A stretch of 64,000 nucleotides of DNA. Source: Paraburkholderia hospita (GTDB lineage Bacteria; Pseudomonadota; Gammaproteobacteria; Burkholderiales; Burkholderiaceae). Below, piece by piece: positions 53,450 to 62,394 of the stretch. The translations under genes were made by a program, and so were the position numbers. The stretch covers positions 930,001-994,000 of the forward strand of contig NZ_CP026107.1 of assembly GCF_002902965.1 (NCBI RefSeq). The letters are read 5' to 3'. How positions within the stretch are numbered: position 1 is the stretch's first letter; the number at the start of each line of letters is the position of its first letter. The notes beneath the pieces were generated by a model that was not told the DNA's origin, searched no databases, and worked only from the letters and a program-made list of their open reading frames with translations.

Positions 53450-53623
53450 GATCGCGACGCCGATCCTGGCGCGCGGGGCTACACGTACTCCGGCAGCACG
53501 ATATCGCCGTCGTTGCTCGACGACATGCCTTGCACGTCACGCTCTTCGGATGTTCGCCGTGCTTGAAACGCCGGTTCGTCAATCACGTGCCTTTAACGGC
53601 TCATCCGCATCATGCCCGACGGT

Positions 53624-54070
53624 CTACGCGAACCCTACCGTATAGGTCGTCGGCCCGCCGCCGAAATGCGCCGTCAGCAATTGCCGGCGATTGGGTGCAC
53701 CGCTCTTCGGCAAACCGAGGTGAACCCAGGTATGTTCGAAGATAAGTTGATCGAACACGAGCGTGGAGGTCTGCAATAGCCGGCAAATGTCGATCGGGGT
53801 GCCGTATTGCGGTGCGATGAAATCCACGGCGAGACCATAGATGTGCGCGCTGTCGACGGCGCCTTTGACGGCCTTGTTCAACTGGGGCGAACGATAGCCC
53901 GACGAAACGATAATCGGTTTTCCGAGAAGCGCACGCACCTTTTCCAATACCTGTGCAGTGTTCTTAAGATTGACGATGATGTCGGGACCAGGAACGTTTG
54001 AGATGTTCTCTCGCGACGCGGTCTGACTCGCCACGAACTCTTCCAATGTGAAATGTGGGCTTAGGTCCAT
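53624..54070 (-). CDS. M15-family peptidase (D-Ala-D-Ala carboxypeptidase/endolysin-like)
   Basis: The 148-residue protein has the M15 signature: PIIVSSGYRSPQLNKAVKGA then VDSAHIYGLAVDF (zinc His-x6-Asp) and HTWVHLGLP with the second zinc His. Such enzymes cut D-Ala peptide crosslinks in peptidoglycan and are common in phage lysis cassettes. The N-terminus (MDLSPHFTLEEFVASQTASR) matches phage-type endopeptidases. No signal peptide is seen, so delivery to the wall would need a holin or another system. It is the first of the minus-strand conflict-type genes reading from the left. Confidence 0.84.
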   Translation of the reverse strand: MDLSPHFTLEEFVASQTASRENISNVPGPDIIVNLKNTAQVLEKVRALLGKPIIVSSGYRSPQLNKAVKGAVDSAHIYGLAVDFIAPQYGTPIDICRLLQTSTLVFDQLIFEHTWVHLGLPKSGAPNRRQLLTAHFGGGPTTYTVGFA

Positions 54071-54238
54071 GATGTCTGCCTCGATAACATCAGAAGTAAA
54101 AGCGTGTCTGACAGCAGGCTGAAAGTCGACGAGTACAAACGAGTTTGGCCCACATCGTCAGAAGATCAAGACACGCACCTGGCCAGGTGTTCACTGTCGC
54201 ACGCATGGTGCAGGCGCCCGTGAAACCGCGGCGTGCAT

Positions 54239-55600
54239 TCAGGCATGGCCGGCACCCGCTATCCTGGCCAGTTCGCCTTCGATAGCGCTCGACCACGCCG
54301 GTGCCTCGCTCCGGCGCCGCTGCGCATCGAGAATCAGCCGTACATTGCGTAACGTCGTCTCCGGTTCCCAGCTCTCACGCACTTCGGCGAGCGCCGACTG
54401 GAGCGCTTCGTCCGCACCGCTCTCGTCTTGCTGCAGCAGTGCAATTTCGAGCAGCGTCGCGTAGTCCCAGTAGTCTGGCTTGCCCGTCGCGATGCGCCGC
54501 TGCACGGCGTACGCGACAACGGGAAGCAGGGCTTTGCGGCGCGGATCGGGAGGGTCCTTCAGTTCCATCAGGGTGACGGCGTTGATGCCCGGATAGGCGT
54601 CTCGCCAATCCGACTCGAAGCCCTTCAAATAGGCGTTGATCGCTTTGACCAGCAAACCGGACGCGAGCATCGGCTCGCCGTCCTTGACGGCTCGTTCCCA
54701 GCGATCCTTGTACACGCGCCCCAGGATTCCGCACGTTTCGCTCGAAGGCCCCCGTTGCGCGATCAACGCCTTCAGCACCGCCTCCGCCTCCGTGTCGCTG
54801 CCTGCGCGATTCAACGCGAGTCCAAGCTGTTCTTGCACCAGCACGGTCGCGGCAAGTGGCGCCGACATTTTTCCCACCATTGCGATCATTTCGTCCCACG
54901 CCTTGACGGCCCGATAAGACAGGAACAGATCGATCACTACGCCTGCTTCGACATCGGCGAGGCTGCCGGTTCCTGCACTCAGTTCCGCCTCGATGGCTCG
55001 CAACTCGTTACAGCCTTTCTGGCGAGCGATTGCGAGGCGATCTTTGAGCCGCTTCGAATAGTCGACGCGCTCGCGGAATACATCCGTCTTCAAGTGCTGG
55101 ATATCCGGAAACCCGTCGACCAGCTGAAACACCGGGCTGTCGGGCGTCTGTTGTCGCGCCGCTTGCAAGCGGCGGGCGAGCGCCGCGCTCGCTTCAGCGG
55201 CGTTGGAAGGCTTGCCGTCCGCTCCCAGCTTGTACGGCATGCCGCGCAGCGGTCCCACATCGAATGGAAGCGGGCCTGCGCCCTCGGCGACGATCAGTTC
55301 CGTACTGGCTGACTTCACCGCATGACGCACGCCAAGCTCGTAAAACACGTTCGCGTTCGCGGTCGTCAGATCGGCGACTGCGAAATCGCACAGGATCAAT
55401 CGTTCGAACATCGGCTTGTGGATGATGCCGCCCGCCAGTTCCTCGTCGGCACGTATCGGCTCGAGGCCGGATTGAATCACGGCGGGTGCGATCAGCTCGG
55501 AGTACACCGCGTCGAAGTCGATGACAGCGCCGCCAAGCGTAGGCTTGCGCCCGAACGGCATGAGGACGAAACAGAGCGGGCGGTCGAGTGGGCGGTTCAT
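54239..55600 (-). CDS. NDT/TIR-like plus TRAFs-binding (DUF4071) domain protein
   Basis: The 453-residue protein begins MNRPLDRPLCFVLMPFGRKP then DFDAVYSELIAPAVIQSGLE and IRADEELAGGIIHKPMFERL, ending the first domain with VADLTTANANVFYELGVRHA: this is the nucleoside 2-deoxyribosyltransferase/TIR-like fold with the NxNVxYELGxRHA catalytic-type motif. The second domain (about 190-420) matches the TRAFs-binding/DUF4071 alpha-helical family, named after MAP3K proteins. Proteins of this kind often guard NAD or nucleotides in conflict systems. GGAG nine bases before the ATG at 55600 supports this start. Confidence 0.78.
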   Translation of the reverse strand: MNRPLDRPLCFVLMPFGRKPTLGGAVIDFDAVYSELIAPAVIQSGLEPIRADEELAGGIIHKPMFERLILCDFAVADLTTANANVFYELGVRHAVKSASTELIVAEGAGPLPFDVGPLRGMPYKLGADGKPSNAAEASAALARRLQAARQQTPDSPVFQLVDGFPDIQHLKTDVFRERVDYSKRLKDRLAIARQKGCNELRAIEAELSAGTGSLADVEAGVVIDLFLSYRAVKAWDEMIAMVGKMSAPLAATVLVQEQLGLALNRAGSDTEAEAVLKALIAQRGPSSETCGILGRVYKDRWERAVKDGEPMLASGLLVKAINAYLKGFESDWRDAYPGINAVTLMELKDPPDPRRKALLPVVAYAVQRRIATGKPDYWDYATLLEIALLQQDESGADEALQSALAEVRESWEPETTLRNVRLILDAQRRRSEAPAWSSAIEGELARIAGAGHA

Positions 55601-55730
55601 TGGGTGCATTCTCCGAAAAGCGCGACGTGCGAAGGGCTACACATCGATCACATGGTTTGCCGGCGGCATCCGCGTAACCATGCTTCACGCTCGACTGGCG
55701 CCCGAGGTCGTGCGCGCCCGGACGTGATTC

Positions 55731-56603
55731 TCAAGGCAGGATATTCCTCGCGGCCACGTCCGCGCAAAAGCGCCCGGCAATCTGCCCGTATCCCGAGGAG
55801 GTCGGGTGAATTTCGTTTAACCAGTCCGGACTGCTGATTTGCGAATCGGCGTCGGCCGGCGTAAGTATTCCGAGCGTTCGGATGACATGGAAATTCTGCA
55901 GGGCCAGTCCGCTCACGAGATCAAAGAGCCGGTCGATGAATTCCTTCGCCAGCGTTTTCCAGTCATCTGGCGGCACTTCGTATGCCCGCAACGCCGGATA
56001 CAGCCACGGCCCGAAATGCAGGCCCGCACCCACATTGCGCGGCATCGGATAGTCATAGGTGTGCGTGATGATGGGCATGTTGCGGTTTGTCTTGCTGGAG
56101 GCGCGCATGGCATCCAGCGCGGCATACTGGGCGCGAAGATGCTGGGCAAAAAGTGTCCACCCGTCCTCGGAAACGTATGTTTTGCCTGGCTGCGCGCGCT
56201 CGGACTTCGTCAGCATGAGTCTATCGCCGGGGCTGTGTGGCGTTCCGTGAGCATCCGTCGGGAGGACACCGAGCGCGTCGATCAGGTCATTGCCGCCAGC
56301 CGATAGCAGCATGGCGTCCCACGGACGCTCGCGCGGCCCACACAGATAGCTCGCGAACCACGGGTCCCGACGCCATTCGACCATATGGGCAAGCGTATCG
56401 CCCGGGTCGGCGCAGTTCACGATGATCGCAGAGTGTCCGAAATCCAGATGTGGCAGCAACGATGACGCCCGAAACAGGTTCAAGCCATTGATCGAGAACC
56501 ACGAGTCACCTTGCGCCAGCATCCGGTATCGGACTGAGGAGAAGTCCGGCGCCATTTCGCTGTCAACCTGCGATGCAGGGACAATCTGCGGTCTGTTCGG
56601 CAT
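55731..56603 (-). CDS. SGNH/GDSL-family hydrolase
   Basis: The 290-residue protein shows the SGNH blocks: AQGDSWFSING (block I, Ser34), LLSAGGNDLID (block III, Asn105) and WLNEIHPTSSGYGQIAGRFC (block V, His266, with Asn rather than Asp three residues before it). Esterase or lipase activity is expected. There is no signal peptide. GGAGGCGTC precedes the ATG. It lies 130 bases upstream of the NDT/TRAFs gene and 53 bases downstream of the small helical protein on the same strand, so these form one transcript with the lipoprotein. Confidence 0.82.
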   Translation of the reverse strand: MPNRPQIVPASQVDSEMAPDFSSVRYRMLAQGDSWFSINGLNLFRASSLLPHLDFGHSAIIVNCADPGDTLAHMVEWRRDPWFASYLCGPRERPWDAMLLSAGGNDLIDALGVLPTDAHGTPHSPGDRLMLTKSERAQPGKTYVSEDGWTLFAQHLRAQYAALDAMRASSKTNRNMPIITHTYDYPMPRNVGAGLHFGPWLYPALRAYEVPPDDWKTLAKEFIDRLFDLVSGLALQNFHVIRTLGILTPADADSQISSPDWLNEIHPTSSGYGQIAGRFCADVAARNILP

Positions 56604-56656
56604 GACGCCTCCAGCTGGGATCGTTCACTCTTGCACGGAAGACGGGATTCGAACGC

Positions 56657-57016
56657 TCATCCGCCCGCGCCTGGTACGGGCATCTTCACGCCTGCCAACG
56701 TCCCGATGGAGTCGTAGATCGCTTTCACTACCGCGTTGTAGATCTTTTCGATTTCAACTTCGACGATCTGGACAAAAGTAGTCACGAAACCCCTTGCCAT
56801 CTGATCGAGTCCATCCAGATAGAACATCTTCTCGGCGGCCGTGAAGGCATTGGCCTCGATCATGCCCGCAACCAGTGCGGACTGCTGCGCGAGGGCTTGC
56901 AACTGCGCCTTTGAAAACCCGGCGATCATCGTGACGTCATTACCTGTGACCGTTTTGACGGTCGAGGAAATGTTCTGCACGAACGTGTCGGCTGCTTGCG
57001 TGAGATCCAGTGCCAT
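56657..57016 (-). CDS. Small helical hypothetical protein (119 aa)
   Basis: The protein begins MALDLTQAADTFVQNISSTV and is all-helical with amphipathic repeats (IEANAFTAAEKMFYLDGLDQ then MARGFVTTFVQIVEVEIEKI) and a Gly/Pro end (GVKMPVPGAGG). It could be membrane-active or form bundles. AAGGAG five bases before the ATG at 57016 supports it over the overlapping GTG. It follows the lipoprotein gene closely (24 bases). No family is recognised. Confidence 0.65.
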   Translation of the reverse strand: MALDLTQAADTFVQNISSTVKTVTGNDVTMIAGFSKAQLQALAQQSALVAGMIEANAFTAAEKMFYLDGLDQMARGFVTTFVQIVEVEIEKIYNAVVKAIYDSIGTLAGVKMPVPGAGG

Positions 57017-57040
57017 GGCCACTCCTTGAACGTGATGATT

Positions 57041-57679
57041 TCAACGTTGCAAGAAGTTCTCGTAAAAGAGAGCTTCTGAAACGAAGTACTGTGTATAGCC
57101 TTTGTTCGCAGCGACTTGTCCATTGTTCAATCCGTGTGCGCAGTCGGTATCCCTCAGCAAGGTCATGGCCCGCGATACCTGCTTGAGCGCCGTTGCGCTG
57201 GCGGGGACGTACTGCCGGGTGTCTGCCTGGGCCATCGGGGCGGGCATCGTGAGGGTGGGCGCGCGCTTGACCTTGCGTGCGTCGGCACATTCGGCGGCTG
57301 CGAGGCTCAACGCTTCGTCGCGCCCTGTGGGTGGCGTAGGGTTCGATGCGACCCATTGCCCGAACGCCTGCTCGACTTTGTCCCGGATCGCGCTATCGGG
57401 GACCGGTCGGCTTTGCGACTCCAGTGCAAGTGCATCGACGGCTCCGATGATCCTGTTGTATTCATCGACGCGCTGCGGGAAGGTCGATTTATCGACCCCC
57501 ATCCCGGTCGACGCGTAGAGTTGCATGATGTCATTGTTGACGGTGCGGATCCCGTTGACCAGTGCCGGGTCATAGGCCGGTGCCAACTGGATCGTGCAAG
57601 CCGTGACGGCCAGGATCGCGGCAAGCGCGATCAAAGTCGTCCAGCGCCATAGCTGAGCCCCACGGAATAAGAAAGACAT
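57041..57679 (-). CDS. Lipoprotein (212 aa)
   Basis: The precursor has a basic n-region and a lipobox: MSFLFRGAQLWRWTTLIALA then AILAVTACTIQLAP; Cys28 should be lipid-modified after cleavage by signal peptidase II. The mature part is helical with WVASNPTPPTGRDEALSLAA and a C-terminal ALFYENFLQR. GAGGGGG before the ATG supports this start. It is the first gene of the transcript that continues through the small helical protein, SGNH hydrolase and NDT/TRAFs-binding genes. Inner- or outer-membrane anchoring cannot be decided. Confidence 0.75.
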   Translation of the reverse strand: MSFLFRGAQLWRWTTLIALAAILAVTACTIQLAPAYDPALVNGIRTVNNDIMQLYASTGMGVDKSTFPQRVDEYNRIIGAVDALALESQSRPVPDSAIRDKVEQAFGQWVASNPTPPTGRDEALSLAAAECADARKVKRAPTLTMPAPMAQADTRQYVPASATALKQVSRAMTLLRDTDCAHGLNNGQVAANKGYTQYFVSEALFYENFLQR

Positions 57680-58159
57680 CGGTTGCCCCCTCGACAAACA
57701 GGTAAGTAGACCGCGTGTTCACATTAAAGGCGGCTTCGTGTTCGGCGCATCTCCACGCGAGAGGACAACATGCTGGCCATTCATTGGAAAGGGCGCTCTC
57801 GCGAAACGTACTTCCAGTGGACCGCCTCGAAGTCCTGTTCGATGGCCTGCGTTTTCAAGCCAGGAGAGTGCAGGCGAAGGCGGTTCGTGTGCGGATAGGC
57901 CTGTTAATAAGAGATGGAGTGCATAATGAACTCTCATCGCTTATCGATGGATGGATGACCTGCAATTTCCTTTACCTTCATTAAAGCGTAGGAAACTTCA
58001 GATTAGAACGTATATGAGGATTTTCCGAGTGACGAGGGACCGTCACCTGCGAAGTTATGTGCGGTAAGGAACATTCATTAAACGACTAAGGATGTGTCAG
58101 AAGATCCTCCCATATCGGAGGCAATCCGGTTGAGCGATGCGTTGCCCCACTACGCGAAG
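57680..58159. other. Intergenic region between two minus-strand gene sets
   Basis: About 480 bases, AT-richer to the right (57900-58140). It should hold the promoter of the lipoprotein-SGNH transcript. It contains the 14-base string GTTATGTGCGGTAA (58054-58067) that is present inverted at 62041-62054. No gene is supported. Confidence 0.45.
58054..58067 (+). repeat. 14-base inverted repeat, left copy
   Basis: GTTATGTGCGGTAA, identical to the reverse complement of 62041-62054. The pair brackets the CHAT-phosphoesterase genes. One 14-base match in 64 kb can occur by chance, so significance is modest. Confidence 0.4.
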
Positions 58160-60199
58160 TCAATAGTCCCAATCCGGTTCGTCACAGGCGGGCAGCACCT
58201 TGAGTAATTGCCTTGCCAGCGCTTCTATGTTGTATGCGCCCGCGACCATCGGCACGAACCAGTAGACATAGCGCTCAATCTGGCGCCTCGTCGAGAAGAC
58301 TTCGAACGACGTCGAGCCGACTAGCGAGACCAGTTTGCGCGCCGCTTCAAGCGCCTTGTTGGTGAGTGGGTCTCCGCAATATGCGGGTGGCAGGCCATCG
58401 ATGTACTTCGCGATCAGATACAGTTCCGTCAGATTCCCGTAGGCCCACGCACGATCGCTTCGCTCGCCATGATCCGCATCGTTGAGCGATTGCACGTGAG
58501 CGCTCAACCAGATCGATGTCATATCCTGCTCGGGCTGATCGAGTGGCATTGGCAGGCGGTCAAGATATTGCAGAAGAAGCGTCAGCGAAAGAAATTGAAC
58601 CAGTTGCGAAGGGCCTTTACGCTGCTTCAGGTAGCTTGACCAATAGTGGTTTCTCGATGTTTCGAGCTTGCTGATCAGTTGCATGCCCTCGTTCGAACTG
58701 GAATCGAGTTTGGCTTGTTGCGTCGAGTGGTAAATCATCTGCGCTTCGCGCTTTTCGGTGCTTGCCAGTAGTTCGAGAATGCGTGCCTCCTGTTCGGGAT
58801 GCTCGTCGATCGCCAGTTTCAGGCGGGCCTTTGCCTCGCTCACCTGCTGTTGTGCTCTGGCCAGCGTGTCGCGCGGTGCGTGGTTCTCGACGCTGGAGGC
58901 AGTTGGCGGAAGTTGCGATTCCGAGGTCAGAAAAGCGCTCATCGCGCGGTCGGCCATGTTCAGCGCAATCGAGATGCAGTCCATCGACTGCTGGATGCGT
59001 GCGTCCACCAGCTGTTCGTCGAAATTGGGTGGCAAGGATGCGTACGCGACGATACTCGCCCAGTCGTGCTTGTCCTTGAAGTACGAATGCAGCCGTCTGC
59101 GCATGCCGACAACCAGCTTGCGCGGGTCTTCTCCCCACAGCAGGCCCTCGTACATGTCCTTCACGAACACCACCGAGCCGCCGAACGACAGCGGATACTG
59201 GCTCGCGATCACGAGCGGGACGCCGGCCTCGTGCAGCGCGTGGGCGATGCTTGCGCCAACACCCGTCACCGAGCCGACGTTGCCGGCGTTACAACTTGCG
59301 AGCGTCACGACGGCAGGGCGTGTGAACCGGCCCGGCTGGCTATGACGCGGTGTGCGCAAGATGGTCGCCAGACGGTCGCCGGAAATCGCTTCCACGCCGT
59401 CAGGATGCCGGTCGGAATGAAACGCGAGACCGAAGCGGCTGTCATAGGGCGTGTTAGTTTGAACCCCGTGCGCGAGAATGTGCACATGCGTATAGTCGTT
59501 TTTCGCGCAGGCATCTTCGAGGCTCTCGGCAGATGCATTCGGCAATACCGAAAGCCGGCCACCGATGATTTTCAGGCGTTTTTCGTCGTCGTAGTCATCG
59601 GAGAGCGCGAGCCATGGCGTCAGCGCCTCGCGCAACGCCAGCAGATGCGCTTCGGCAGGTACCGCTTCCATGTCGGGCGGCGATGCGAAGGCGAACAGAA
59701 TACGTGGCTTGCGCGGCCAGCGAACGTATTCCTGAGCAACCCGCCGTGTTTCGCGCGTAATGCAGATGGGCTGCTGGGTCTGCAGCGAAAGCGCTTGCCC
59801 CTCGCCGGGGAAGCCATTGGGAGCGGTCGCTAGTTCAAAGGGAAGCAGGGCGAGTTCCGACGCGGAAATGATCAGCCGCAAATGCGTGACCTGCTCGGCA
59901 GTGTCGCCGTCGCTTGTGCCCGTTCTTTGCCGGTTGAGATCGGCGGTCAGGCCGGGAATCTCTCCAAGCAGCTGGCCCAGCACCCGTGCGGTATCCCCCA
60001 TCTGGAATTCACGCGCTTCGGGCCCGAGCTGATAGCTCAACGCGCGCAGCCGATAGAGCATCTGGTTGTGTTCGAACGGGACGTGCAACGTGACGGCGCT
60101 ATGGTTTTCGCACAGCGCGATGTATTCGGTAAGGGGCGACAGCAACTGGTTATGAGGCGGCCCGTGACGCAGCAATTCGAGTGTAATTTTGCGCATCAT
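58160..60199 (-). CDS. CHAT-domain (caspase-like) protease
   Basis: The 679-residue protein has a CHAT core: THLRLIISASELALLPFELA then FAFASPPDME, the catalytic His244 in YTHVHILAHGVQTN and Cys303 in VTLASCNAGNVGSVTGVGAS, followed by the family substrate-pocket segment VPLVIASQYPLSFGGSVVFV. The C-terminal 280 residues are helical without clear TPRs. CHAT proteases cleave one partner protein, often as the trigger of cell-death or defence pathways. Its ATG overlaps the end of the phosphoesterase gene (TGATG), so the two are made together. No gasdermin-like pore protein was recognised beside it. Confidence 0.84.
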   Translation of the reverse strand: MMRKITLELLRHGPPHNQLLSPLTEYIALCENHSAVTLHVPFEHNQMLYRLRALSYQLGPEAREFQMGDTARVLGQLLGEIPGLTADLNRQRTGTSDGDTAEQVTHLRLIISASELALLPFELATAPNGFPGEGQALSLQTQQPICITRETRRVAQEYVRWPRKPRILFAFASPPDMEAVPAEAHLLALREALTPWLALSDDYDDEKRLKIIGGRLSVLPNASAESLEDACAKNDYTHVHILAHGVQTNTPYDSRFGLAFHSDRHPDGVEAISGDRLATILRTPRHSQPGRFTRPAVVTLASCNAGNVGSVTGVGASIAHALHEAGVPLVIASQYPLSFGGSVVFVKDMYEGLLWGEDPRKLVVGMRRRLHSYFKDKHDWASIVAYASLPPNFDEQLVDARIQQSMDCISIALNMADRAMSAFLTSESQLPPTASSVENHAPRDTLARAQQQVSEAKARLKLAIDEHPEQEARILELLASTEKREAQMIYHSTQQAKLDSSSNEGMQLISKLETSRNHYWSSYLKQRKGPSQLVQFLSLTLLLQYLDRLPMPLDQPEQDMTSIWLSAHVQSLNDADHGERSDRAWAYGNLTELYLIAKYIDGLPPAYCGDPLTNKALEAARKLVSLVGSTSFEVFSTRRQIERYVYWFVPMVAGAYNIEALARQLLKVLPACDEPDWDY

Positions 60200-61707
60200 C
60201 GAATCTCCATGCAGCTTGCCGGCAGGTCCGCGTCGAGTTCTGTTTTATCGTCGATGGTTTTTACGTGGCGAAGCTCCGCTTTGACACTGTCCGCTGCATC
60301 TCGCCATACAACCACGACCGTGCAGGACTTGATGACCAGATCGTGTGCGTCGTCGAGATCAGCCATGGTGCCGCGCTTGAGCGCCGCGAAGACTTGCGCG
60401 AACTGTTGCGGATCGGCACGGACCTCGGCCTTGATGCGGATCAACCGCGCCCATGTGCCGCTGTTGAAATAACAGCCGCGTCCATTTCTGCGGCGAATCG
60501 CGCGTTCCAGATGGGTATGACCGGCTATGACGACATCGATGTCCGGAGACACCTCGGCATCGAGCTGCACCGCGGTGTCGTCGCGCTCGCCAATGTCGAA
60601 GCTGCGATCACGGTCGAGGGTTTCGAGCGCCTCGCGCAAGACCTCGCTGGTCGATTCCTTTCGAGACCATTTGACCAGCGCGCCGAAGGCGTCGAGCTGG
60701 ATGCCCTCGACGCCGGCAACGAGGTCGGCGGCGGTGACGCCACGGCGCGCGCGATCATCGGCCATAAGCAACAGCTCGTGTGCCTGAAGCGCGGCCTGCT
60801 GCGACCTCACGGCCGCGGCGACGGGCGCGCGTGCGGTGTCGGTCGTTGATGGCGCGGCTCCGTCTTCCGCCTCGGTTGCGCCCAGCATTCCGTCGGGTTT
60901 GCGCACGCCAGCCCATAAGCGTGTCAGTGCGACGGCCGCCAGTTTCTTCGCCCGGTCGAGCTCCCCGACCAGTTGTGGCGCGCATGCCGCGAGCGTCGGC
61001 GCCACAGCCGCCTGTTCCGGTTTCAGCAGATCGACGAAGGGGTACTCGCGCTTCACCGGGTTCATCACGTCGATCACCATCTTGCTGCCAGCATTCGGAA
61101 TCCACGGCTCGACTGCCCGGCCGATCTGCACATCGCGTGCTATTTCGCGAATCTTTTCGAAGTTCGCCGGATTCCAGCGATCGACCTCGTTGCCATGCAA
61201 ACAGAGAACCGAGCGCCCACCGACGCTGCACAGCACACCGGCGCCGTCGAAAACCAGATACAGGCGCGAGTGCGCGCCGGGCGCCGCCGACTGTCCTCCC
61301 GTCAGAATTTGCACGAGGCGCTCGCGCACCCAGGGCAGCGCCAGTTCGAGATCGTGATTGCCGAGATTGACGATCAGCCGCCGCCGTTCCTTGCCGAGAA
61401 AATAGGGAAAGGCCTCGAAGACGGCACGAAACGTGTCGTCCTTGAGGGCGATACGTTCGAGCTTCTGGATGGCGCCGTGTGGGTCGAAATAAGTCGCGTT
61501 TTCTTCGGCGAGAAAATCGACGAAATCTCCATTGATGACGAGCGCCACTTCATCGCCGGGATCCTGATCGGCAAGCAGCCGGATGAGTCCCGCCAGCTCA
61601 TTGCTCGAGCCGAAAATCTGGAATCCTGGCGGCCCCCCAAGGTGGAGATCTGAAATGACGTAGAGCCTGTCGACGTGGTGGATCGGCTGCACGGCAGTCT
61701 TCTCCAT
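60196..61707 (-). CDS. Calcineurin-like metallophosphoesterase
   Basis: The 503-residue protein shows the metal-binding series: VISDLHLGG (Asp20, His22), VINGDFVDF (Asp61), VNLGNHDLEL (Asn117, His118), LCLHGNEVD and the C-terminal VIAGHTHLE. An insertion of about 150 residues (200-350) separates the last motifs. It could act on nucleotides, cyclic nucleotides or phosphoproteins. It is translationally coupled to the CHAT protease, so it may switch that protease on or off. The ATG at 61707 is preferred; an open frame continues 45 codons upstream through a nine-C tract. Confidence 0.82.
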   Translation of the reverse strand: MEKTAVQPIHHVDRLYVISDLHLGGPPGFQIFGSSNELAGLIRLLADQDPGDEVALVINGDFVDFLAEENATYFDPHGAIQKLERIALKDDTFRAVFEAFPYFLGKERRRLIVNLGNHDLELALPWVRERLVQILTGGQSAAPGAHSRLYLVFDGAGVLCSVGGRSVLCLHGNEVDRWNPANFEKIREIARDVQIGRAVEPWIPNAGSKMVIDVMNPVKREYPFVDLLKPEQAAVAPTLAACAPQLVGELDRAKKLAAVALTRLWAGVRKPDGMLGATEAEDGAAPSTTDTARAPVAAAVRSQQAALQAHELLLMADDRARRGVTAADLVAGVEGIQLDAFGALVKWSRKESTSEVLREALETLDRDRSFDIGERDDTAVQLDAEVSPDIDVVIAGHTHLERAIRRRNGRGCYFNSGTWARLIRIKAEVRADPQQFAQVFAALKRGTMADLDDAHDLVIKSCTVVVVWRDAADSVKAELRHVKTIDDKTELDADLPASCMEIR

Positions 61708-62394
61708 GATCAGATCCCGGGTTGCGGGGAAAGCAGATTTCGCACGGCGTGGCCGGGGGGGGGCACTTTCGGCATGCCAGATGTACCGTAGACGATCAGG
61801 AAGGGTCGTATTCGAATGATCGTGCTGACATACAGCGCTCACGTGCTCTCATAACATAGTTGAGGCAAGGTTCTTTTGCCGATCTTTCGCACACGGAAAC
61901 CAGGCATCATGACTACGTTGAAATCAATTCAACTGCTTGATGTACTTATGTTTTTTAAATGAATGATTTCGTGTGCCTGACGTTTGGCGCTTTTAGAAAT
62001 ACGTCAAGCGTCTCGTCTTGCATATAGGCGGTACTGTGCGTTACCGCACATAACGAGGTAAGAAGAATGTCCGACGCTAGCTCACTGACGAACATCGACA
62101 TAGGCATGTTCGCGTTCGCGGCTTCATCGTGAGAAGCTGGTGAGAGGCATGATAAAGAACTCCGCACTGAATAAAAGTGCGTGTCTCAGGGTTCTTTGGC
62201 CGGCATGTGTTGCCACCCTAAAGAAGACGCCTAAAAATAGTACGGAGTCTCGGCTGAACTGGACGAGCCGACCCGTGACGCGCTGAAGGCCGCCACGCCT
62301 TGATTCAGGTCGATAAAAGTTACTCGTAAAAAAGACAGCGTTGCAGGCCGCGCGAATCCACGAAACCCGCAATGCGTTCACAGTCCCGCTGAGC
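61708..62394. other. Gene-free region upstream of the phosphoesterase
   Basis: About 690 bases with lower GC, especially 61860-62100. It carries a nine-G homopolymer (61755-61763; C on the coding strand), an intrastrand hairpin TGTGCG-TTAC-CGCACA around 62034-62049 and the right copy of the 14-base inverted repeat. A 71-codon minus frame (61955-62167) lacks a ribosome site. The promoter of the phosphoesterase-CHAT transcript should be here. Confidence 0.45.
62041..62054 (-). repeat. 14-base inverted repeat, right copy
   Basis: TTACCGCACATAAC, the reverse complement of 58054-58067. It overlaps a small hairpin (TGTGCG/CGCACA). Confidence 0.4.

Noticed and set aside
58160..61707. Gasdermin-CHAT defence system
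   Set aside because: No small gasdermin-like protein is encoded next to the CHAT gene.
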